A stretch of 9,584 nt of DNA, from the NCBI GenBank assembly GCA_001775965.1, contig MEZG01000077.1, forward strand, positions 1 through 9,584, written 5' to 3'. Both the position numbers and the translations under genes were made by a program. This document shows positions 5,610 through 9,584 of this stretch, piece after piece. The DNA comes from Candidatus Bathyarchaeota archaeon RBG_13_60_20. GTDB taxonomy: Archaea > Thermoproteota > Bathyarchaeia > TCS64. Within the stretch, counting starts at the first letter, position 1, and each line of letters opens with the position of its first letter. The notes under the pieces were generated by a model. That model was given only the letters and a program-made list of their open reading frames with translations. It had not been told where the DNA came from and did not search any database.

Positions 5610-6344
5610 ATGCCCACCATAACCGTCAACGACACGCCCATCGAGTGCAGTCTCGTCCTCTTCGACCTGGACGGTACACTCGTGGACAAGGACCAGAGGA
5701 ACAGGAGCCTCGCCGAGGCCAGGATGAACGCCGTAAGGCGCCTCGCAGGCGAGGAGGCCGCCCAGCTGTGGGCCACCCTGTCCGGCGTCGACGCCTCCAC
5801 GCTAGCCGTGGACGCCCGGGGCCCCCTCTCCAAGGCGCCCCGGAAGGAGGACATCGTCGTCGCGGCGGCCGCCATATGGCTCGGCCGCGTGGACTGGTTC
5901 AGGGCAAAGGAGCTGGCCGCCGAGGCCTACGCCCAGGCTGACGCCCAGCAGAGCACGAAGTACAGGCCTGCCCTGGTCCCGGGGGCCGAGGCCGCACTGC
6001 GGGCGTTGAGGGGCGCGGGGCTGAGGCTGGGCGTCGCCACCAACGGGAGCGGCAGGACGGCGCGGGAGATCATGAGGGCCATCGGCGTGGAGGCCCTGTT
6101 CGACGTGTTCGCGGGGGCTGACGAGGTGGCGGAGGGTAAGCCGGCCCCGGACATGCTGCTGGCGGCCTGCGGGAGGCTGGGAGTCCCGCCGAGTGAGGCG
6201 GTTTACGTGGGGGACGAGGTGGTGGACGCCGCCGCGGGGCGGGCGGCTGGGCTCAGGGAGGTGGTCGCGGTGAACCCGGAGGGCGACGCCTCCCGGTACA
6301 CGCGGCTCGTGGTGGACTCGGTGGCCAGCATCAGGGCAGGCTGA
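5610..6344 (+). CDS. HAD-superfamily hydrolase, phosphoglycolate-phosphatase-like
   Basis: A predicted cytoplasmic Mg-dependent phosphatase of 244 residues. All four HAD motifs are visible: motif I FDLDGT (18-23) with nucleophile Asp19 and acid/base Asp21; motif II GVATNGS (141-147) with Thr144; motif III EGKPAPDM (175-182) with Lys177; and motif IV VGDEVVDAA (200-208) with Asp202 and Asp206. The region at about 30-115 between motifs I and II is helical, the C1-type cap typical of phosphoglycolate phosphatase and related enzymes. A short beta-like extension (MPTITVNDTPIECS) precedes motif I. The substrate cannot be told from sequence alone. The gene stands alone, divergent from the creatininase, with no strong Shine-Dalgarno. 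Confidence 0.92.
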   Translation: MPTITVNDTPIECSLVLFDLDGTLVDKDQRNRSLAEARMNAVRRLAGEEAAQLWATLSGVDASTLAVDARGPLSKAPRKEDIVVAAAAIWLGRVDWFRAKELAAEAYAQADAQQSTKYRPALVPGAEAALRALRGAGLRLGVATNGSGRTAREIMRAIGVEALFDVFAGADEVAEGKPAPDMLLAACGRLGVPPSEAVYVGDEVVDAAAGRAAGLREVVAVNPEGDASRYTRLVVDSVASIRAG

Positions 6345-6422
6345 AGACACACAAGCAGACATCAAAGCTCTGAGAGGGGCCGACTTCCTAACAGTGGAGC
6401 GCCAGGGATACCGTGAACTCCA

Positions 6423-6433
6423 TAAAGCTATAC
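6423..6433 (+). promoter_or_regulatory. Candidate TATA box for the lectin-like membrane protein
   Basis: TAAAGCTATAC is AT-rich and lies about 55 bases before GTG 6483. Transcription would start near 6456, leaving a leader of about 27 nt that carries the GGAAGGTG ribosome-binding site. Another AT-rich stretch at 6448-6460 is possible but would leave too little leader. The rest of 6345-6482 shows no gene or RNA that I recognise. Confidence 0.35.
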
Positions 6434-6467
6434 ATGAGAGACGTACGATAAACCAATAGTAAAGGTC

Positions 6468-6475
6468 GGAAGGTG
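6468..6475 (+). promoter_or_regulatory. Ribosome-binding site fixing GTG 6483
   Basis: GGAAGGTG ends seven bases before GTG 6483. The in-frame ATG codons at 6513 and 6516 have no comparable motif and would delete the basic n-region of the signal peptide, so GTG 6483 is preferred. Confidence 0.6.
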
Positions 6476-6482
6476 TCCACGT

Positions 6483-7718
6483 GTGCGAGCGCCTGGTAAC
6501 ATCGTTCGTCGCATGATGCTCACCACACTTCTGGTTCTGGCATTCACCACAGTTCATGCGAGTACGCCGGGGGAGGAGCACACCTTCGCAGTCTTCCAGG
6601 ACGACTTCGAGGACTGGGACGAGGACGCTTGGGAACTGGACATAGGCCCCCACGCCTCCTACGGCGCCGCGTGGAAGGTGCTGGACGACGGCGGGAACAA
6701 GGTTCTCAGCGTGAAGGGGACCGTGGGGGTCGCGGCTGGGGCCCCCTACTGGGCGGACTACACGCTCATGGTCAGGGTCAAACTCGTGGACGTGCCCGAG
6801 TACCTGGGGATTCAAGTTAGGATGGGGGAGACGGGGCTGGGTTACATCGCCTATTTCGGGCCGACCGACGTGGTGTTCGTCAAGTCTCTTGGATGGGGGG
6901 CCGAGTCCATCGACTTTACGAAAATCCCATCAACACTCAGCGGTAACACGTGGCACACCTTGAAGATCGTCTGCGTGGGAGACGAGGTCAGGGTCTACGT
7001 CGATAACGAGCTGAAGGTCGAGGTCAAGGATGAGACCGACCCGGGGCTCTCAGGCAGGATCGGCTTCGCCGTCGGACCCAACAGCAGCGTCTACTTCGAC
7101 GACGTCTGGGTCGCCGCCACACACGCAGACTACGCGGGTTACCTGATCACGGGGGCCCAGCTGTTAATCGACGAGGCGAAGGCGATGGACGCGGACGTCG
7201 ATGAGCCTGAGCGCTTGCTCAACGAGGCCAGAGCCAAGCTTGAGGAGGGCGATCTCGACGCGGCTGCGGGCCTCGCTGACGCAGCGGCCGAGAAGGCCAA
7301 AGGTAACATGGAGTTGGCGGCCGCGGAGAGGCAGGAGCCGCCGCCCGAGACCCAGCAGCCCGCAGCTCAGCAGGGCACGCCCCTATCGATTGAGAGAGTT
7401 GCGACGCTCCTCACCATCGGGGGCGCCATCGCCGGCGTCGGCGGGTGGGCCCTCAAGGCCCGCGGCGACCGAAGAAAGAGAGCCATACTGTTCAGCGAGC
7501 TAATGCAGGGAACGGACGACACCTATGAGCGCTATAAGACGGATGCGCGCCAGTGCGAGGCCGAGCTCCAGAGAATCAAGGACCGGGCCATCAACGAGTA
7601 CAAGAAGAACCTGATCACCGAGAAAGATTACAATGCCTTAAACGAGAAAATAAAGGAATGTATCAGAAGGTTAAGGGAATCGACAGGAAAGCAACAGCTG
7701 GGCACTCAGGAGAGGTGA
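6483..7718 (+). CDS. Secreted, membrane-anchored protein with lectin-like domain and cytoplasmic coiled-coil tail
   Basis: The role is unknown, perhaps surface binding or sensing. The 411 residues show a signal peptide (RR at 9-10, hydrophobic 11-25, likely cleavage after HA at 25-26). A beta-rich domain follows at about 38-212, with the LamG / DUF1080-like pattern DDFEDWD (40-46), GNTWHTLKIVCVGDEVRVYVD (154-174), GRIGFAV (191-197) and YFDDVWV (204-210). Next come helical segments at about 220-282 of the kind that form helical hairpins in archaeal surface proteins, a Pro/Gln-rich linker (285-300), one membrane helix (about 305-324), a basic stop-transfer segment (RGDRRKRA) and a charged coiled coil (340-400). 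This gives a type I topology: lectin-like part outside, coiled coil inside. No catalytic residues stand out. It is monocistronic as far as can be seen. Confidence 0.8.
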   Translation: MRAPGNIVRRMMLTTLLVLAFTTVHASTPGEEHTFAVFQDDFEDWDEDAWELDIGPHASYGAAWKVLDDGGNKVLSVKGTVGVAAGAPYWADYTLMVRVKLVDVPEYLGIQVRMGETGLGYIAYFGPTDVVFVKSLGWGAESIDFTKIPSTLSGNTWHTLKIVCVGDEVRVYVDNELKVEVKDETDPGLSGRIGFAVGPNSSVYFDDVWVAATHADYAGYLITGAQLLIDEAKAMDADVDEPERLLNEARAKLEEGDLDAAAGLADAAAEKAKGNMELAAAERQEPPPETQQPAAQQGTPLSIERVATLLTIGGAIAGVGGWALKARGDRRKRAILFSELMQGTDDTYERYKTDARQCEAELQRIKDRAINEYKKNLITEKDYNALNEKIKECIRRLRESTGKQQLGTQER

Positions 7719-7802
7719 CGCTCCGTACGCTATACTTTTCCTGCAGTTTATGGGTCATAATACATGCCTGTGCCGGGGTACACCTCTCGTCTGATAGCAC
7801 AG

Positions 7803-7809
7803 GTTTTAT
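7803..7809 (+). promoter_or_regulatory. TATA-like element in the AT-rich spacer
   Basis: TTTTATA is preceded by GG and would start transcription near 7832. That point falls at an ATG (7829) opening a 13-codon frame that ends at TAG 7868-7870. The element may be chance in an AT-rich stretch. Confidence 0.3.
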
Positions 7810-7815
7810 AGACCA

Positions 7816-7851
7816 TGTGATTTTTGTGATGATTGTGATTTTGAAGATTTT
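7816..7851 (+). repeat. Tandem 9-base repeat, four copies
   Basis: The units are TGTGATTTT (7816), TGTGATGAT (7825), TGTGATTTT (7834) and a degenerate GAAGATTTT (7843). Copies 1 and 3 are identical and copy 2 differs at two bases. The stretch is strikingly AT-rich against the GC-rich surroundings. Translated in one frame it gives a short hydrophobic run ending in three arginines. No protein family or RNA is recognised, and the C-box-like GTGATGA at 7826 has no D box downstream. Confidence 0.6.
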
Positions 7852-7864
7852 CTATTTTCGAAGG

Positions 7865-7890
7865 CGGTAGTTACCGTTGGTTAGTTTTTT
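7865..7890 (+). terminator. Hairpin plus T tract shielding the tRNA gene
   Basis: CGGT (7865-7868) pairs with ACCG (7873-7876), followed by TTGGTTAG and six T residues (7885-7890). On the + strand this looks like a terminator that would stop transcription coming from the 6483-7718 gene before it runs antisense through the tRNA. Confidence 0.45.
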
Positions 7891-7892
7891 AA

Positions 7893-7977
7893 TGGCGCAG
7901 CGGAAGGGATTCGAACCCTTGAGGCACAAGGCCACTAGTTTTCGAGACTAGCACAATAACCGCTCTGTCACCGCTGC
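7893..7977 (-). tRNA. tRNA-Ser (anticodon CGA), CCA encoded
   Basis: The minus strand folds into a complete type II tRNA. The acceptor stem GCAGCGG (7977-7971) pairs perfectly with CCGCTGC (7903-7897), followed by discriminator G (7896) and an encoded CCA (7895-7893). T8 and G9 are present. The D stem ACA/TGT encloses a loop with GG (7961-7960). The anticodon stem CTAGT/ACTAG holds the loop CTCGAAA, with anticodon CGA at 7944-7942 reading UCG. A 14-nt variable region contains a GGC/GCC stem. The T arm is AAGGG, TTCGAAT, CCCTT. The long variable arm, G73 and the CGA anticodon all indicate serine. There is no intron. A TATA-like box lies 26-33 nt upstream. Confidence 0.95.
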
Positions 7978-8002
7978 CCGCACAACTAGCAGCATGGCGA
8001 CG

Positions 8003-8010
8003 TAATTTAA
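8003..8010 (-). promoter_or_regulatory. TATA-like box of tRNA-Ser
   Basis: The minus strand reads TTAAATTA, centred about 29 nt upstream of the mature tRNA 5' end at 7977, in GC-rich surroundings. This is the standard archaeal placement. Confidence 0.6.
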
Positions 8011-8048
8011 GCTTCACCCCGAGTCCCAGGGGCCCCGGCGAATGCTCA

Positions 8049-8058
8049 TTTTAATAAT
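8049..8058 (+). promoter_or_regulatory. Relic TATA box of the GNAT pseudogene
   Basis: TTTTAATAAT lies about 41 bases upstream of the inferred original GTG start at 8094, and would start transcription near 8080. It may still be active although the gene is broken. Confidence 0.4.
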
Positions 8059-8093
8059 CGAGGAGACGCCACATACTGTCGAGTTCATTAAGC

Positions 8094-8648
8094 GTGTTAG
8101 CCAGGGGCCAGAGGGTGCTCCTCAGAGCTTCACCAAGGGCGGCAGGGAGACCTACCTCGGCTGGATGACAGGGGACGGCAGGTAGAAGCAGATGGACGCC
8201 CCCTGGGAGCAGGGCCCCTGAACCGAGGGGGAGAGGTGCAGGGCTGAGGCCGAGTTCAAGGAGATGCTGGGCCCCACAAGGAGGTTCGCGGTCATGGCGG
8301 ACAGGCGGGACGGCTCCGCGGTGGGCTGGGTGCCTGCTACCCTGAGAGGTCCCACGCGGACGCATGCGAGGTGGGCATCAACATCTGCGAGGACGGCATG
8401 CAAGGCTACGGGCTGGGCTCGGAGGCCCTAGCCCTCTGGGCGACCCATATGTTCGAGTCCCGGTTCCACAGGGTGGCATCAAGACGTGCAGCTTCAACGG
8501 GGCCATGAGGAGGACCGCGGAGAAGCTGGGCTTCAGTCTGGAAGGGGGTGTAGCGGGAGATACAGCTCTGGGAGGGCATATGGACAGGGTCGTGTACGGG
8601 GTGCTCAGCCACGAGTGGAGGCCCCCGGCCGGGAAACCCGGGGCCTAG
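8094..8648 (+). pseudogene. Decayed GNAT acetyltransferase (RimJ/RimL-like)
   Basis: Reading across three frames recovers a near full-length RimJ/RimL-type acetyltransferase. It begins with VLARGQRVLLR from GTG 8094 (frame 3) and switches near 8126 to SFTKGGRETYLGWMTGDGR (frame 2). TAG 8183 then sits before KQMDAPWE, and TGA 8219 follows before EFKEMLGPTRRFAVMADR. A shift near 8333 leads to SHADACEVGINICED, then the acetyl-CoA loop region GMQGYGLGSEALALW and FESRFHRV (frame 1). A shift near 8473 gives GIKTCSFNGAMRRTAEKLGF (frame 3). A further shift near 8547 exposes TAG 8551 before REIQLWEG, and a return near 8575 gives DRVVYGVLSHEW, ending at TAG 8646. Intact neighbours argue against general sequencing error. 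The motifs match the GNAT fold. The gene is non-functional as read. Its stop overlaps the convergent HD gene. Confidence 0.85.
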
Positions 8649-9319
8649 CTCTCCGTGAGGCGCTGGACGCCCGGCCAGCCCTCTCGGCTCTTGGCGGCTA
8701 CGACCCTCAGCGCGTCTAGGGCGCTGCCGATCTGGGGCCTCTGCTCGCCGCTCCTCCTGAGGAGGTACTCCGCGGCCCTCAGCAGCTTGCCGTTGAGGTC
8801 GCTGTCGGCCTGATCAGCCACCGAAACTACAAGGGCCTCCAGGGTCTTGGGCTTGGTGGGCCCCACGTCGCCGTGGTGGCCGGCCACAACGTGTATGAGG
8901 CCGGTGGGGTAGCCCCTCCTGTGCATCTCGGCGACGAGCAGCGTCAGGTGGTCTACCATTCCGCCGTACTCGCTGGTCTGGAAGCCGCCGCCCCCGTTGG
9001 GCTCGTAGCAGTACGTCTTCATCACGTCGTGTATTATGGCGCCGGCCTTAACCAGATCCCTGTCCACCTCGCCGCCGTAGAGCTCCTCCACGATGTCGCA
9101 GAGAGTCATGGCTATCCGGTGGACGCTTAGGGTGTGCTGGACGAGGCCGCCGAGGTAGCTATGGTGCTGGTAGGCGCCCGCGGGGCACGTGCCCAGGGGC
9201 AGAGCGGGCTGGGGGAGACCGCCGGGGGGGTCCGTTAGGAGCTCCTGGACCATTCTGCGCAGCTCGCTGTCCTTGATCGTCTCCACTAGGGGCGTGAGCG
9301 TCTCCACTTGACCCTTCAC
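8645..9319 (-). CDS. HD-domain metal-dependent phosphohydrolase, YhaM-like
   Basis: A predicted cytoplasmic HD-superfamily hydrolase of 224 residues, related to the HD domain of YhaM-type 3'-5' exoribonucleases but without their OB domain. The HD ligands are visible in order: YQHHSYLGGLVQHTLSVH (50-67) with His62; AGAIIHDVMKTY (92-103) with the paired His97-Asp98 and following Lys101; DHLTLL (123-128) with His124; VAGHHGD (145-151) with His148; and TLEALVVSVADQADSD (159-174) with Asp169. The substrate, RNA or nucleotide, is not determined. The longest start is GTG 9319, but GAGGTGA (9322-9316) sits eight bases ahead of GTG 9307, which is the better-supported start and shortens the protein by four residues. 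The gene has its own TATA-like box. Its stop overlaps the pseudogene stop by four bases. Confidence 0.88.
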   Translation of the reverse strand: MKGQVETLTPLVETIKDSELRRMVQELLTDPPGGLPQPALPLGTCPAGAYQHHSYLGGLVQHTLSVHRIAMTLCDIVEELYGGEVDRDLVKAGAIIHDVMKTYCYEPNGGGGFQTSEYGGMVDHLTLLVAEMHRRGYPTGLIHVVAGHHGDVGPTKPKTLEALVVSVADQADSDLNGKLLRAAEYLLRRSGEQRPQIGSALDALRVVAAKSREGWPGVQRLTES

Positions 9320-9322
9320 CTC

Positions 9323-9334
9323 GGGATGAATCCC
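9323..9334. repeat. Inverted repeat at the HD-gene start site
   Basis: GGGAT (9323-9327) and ATCCC (9330-9334) form a perfect 5-base inverted repeat with a 2-base centre. It overlaps the predicted start site (about 9332) and lies directly upstream of the Shine-Dalgarno. It may be an operator or chance. Confidence 0.35.
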
Positions 9335-9354
9335 ATACTCTGCTCACGCCGGTT

Positions 9355-9363
9355 CTTAAATTC
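9355..9363 (-). promoter_or_regulatory. TATA-like box of the HD-domain gene
   Basis: The minus strand reads GAATTTAAG, the most AT-rich stretch in this gap. Transcription would start near 9332, giving a leader of about 25 nt to GTG 9307 that includes the GAGGTGA ribosome-binding site. Confidence 0.5.
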
Positions 9364-9424
9364 TTCCAATGTACGCCTTGCCGCTACCCAAGTGCGAGGC
9401 GGGTCGGCGGGTGGGCTCATCTGG

Positions 9425-9584
9425 TCACCTCTGGCTCCTGAGGGCCTTCATCTTCTCGGCTATGGCGCGGTAGGCCTCCGCGGGGTCGCTGATGCCCTGC
9501 ACCATGGCCTCGAAGGGGCAGTATATGCGGCCATCCAGCATCTTTATGTGAGGCGTCTCCTGGGCGTAGGTGAATGCGAGGCCG
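9425..9584 (-). CDS. C-terminal fragment of an unidentified protein (cut by right edge)
   Basis: An open minus-strand frame runs from the right edge to TGA at 9427-9425 and encodes the last 52 residues of a protein. It includes FTYAQETPHIKMLDGRIYC near its start and ends in an amphipathic helix (DPAEAYRAIAEKMKALRSQR). Codon use (ATA, AGG, GC-rich third positions) fits the other genes here, so it is probably real. I do not recognise a family, and no catalytic motif or membrane helix is visible in the fragment. It is on the same strand as the HD gene but 100 bases apart, and that gene has its own promoter, so they are probably separate units. Confidence 0.65.
   Translation of the reverse strand, partial: GLAFTYAQETPHIKMLDGRIYCPFEAMVQGISDPAEAYRAIAEKMKALRSQR

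Noticed and set aside
5474..5941. Plus-strand frame of 155 codons beginning upstream of the HAD gene
   Set aside because: It overlaps the HAD gene in another frame, is very rich in Arg/Pro/Gly and has no domain.
5802..6815. Minus-strand open frame of about 337 codons across the HAD gene and the start of the next gene
   Set aside because: It crosses the HAD motif gene, an intergenic region with promoter elements and the signal-peptide region of the next gene. Its composition is skewed and no motif is visible.
7826..7832. GTGATGA as a C box of a C/D-box guide RNA
   Set aside because: No D box (CTGA) follows at the needed distance and no C'/D' pair is present. The motif is explained by the 9-base repeat.
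8364..8648. A 94-codon frame as an intact small gene
   Set aside because: Only its second half resembles GNAT. The first half is out of frame with the acetyl-CoA-binding part encoded in frame 1, so it is a piece of the pseudogene.
7893..8648. Integrated element bounded by tRNA-Ser
   Set aside because: No integrase and no repeated copy of the tRNA 3' end was seen in the window. The pseudogene also lies on the 5' side of the tRNA, not the usual attachment side.

Overview
The window looks like a GC-rich archaeal chromosome segment, most plausibly from a TACK-type (Thermoproteota or Korarchaeota-like) lineage. The signs are TATA-like boxes about 25-30 nt upstream of starts, at least one apparently leaderless gene, frequent GTG/TTG starts, heavy use of AGG (Arg) and ATA (Ile) codons, and T-rich tracts after genes. 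No ribosomal or taxonomic marker is present, so the lineage is an inference.

Bases 1-3443 (+ strand) hold a tight block of four membrane-protein genes plus a small soluble protein. The first gene carries the DUF6754 signature and is probably cut by the left edge. The second is a six-helix protein, the third a membrane-anchored soluble domain, and the fourth a roughly seven-helix protein. From memory of the families, the four resemble a conserved set of uncharacterised proteins in Planctomycetes and Chloroflexi, here in an archaeal-looking setting. It is the best candidate in the window for an undescribed membrane complex. A small charged protein follows after a U-rich gap.

Bases 3440-5410 (- strand) hold a creatininase-family amidohydrolase, a two-helix small membrane protein whose start overlaps the creatininase stop, and a lone LivH-type ABC permease with its own TATA box and a likely leaderless start. 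No LivM, LivF, LivG or binding protein is present.

Bases 5411-7718 (+ strand) hold a HAD-superfamily phosphatase, divergent from the creatininase, and a secreted, membrane-anchored protein with a lectin-like outer domain and a coiled-coil cytoplasmic tail. An AT-rich stretch with a 9-nt tandem repeat and a terminator-like hairpin follows.

Bases 7893-9584 hold tRNA-Ser(CGA) on the - strand with an encoded CCA, a heavily decayed GNAT acetyltransferase pseudogene on the + strand (at least five frame changes and three stops), a YhaM-like HD-domain phosphohydrolase on the - strand, and the C-terminal end of an unidentified - strand gene cut by the right edge. No CRISPR array, insertion sequence, rRNA or replication origin was seen.
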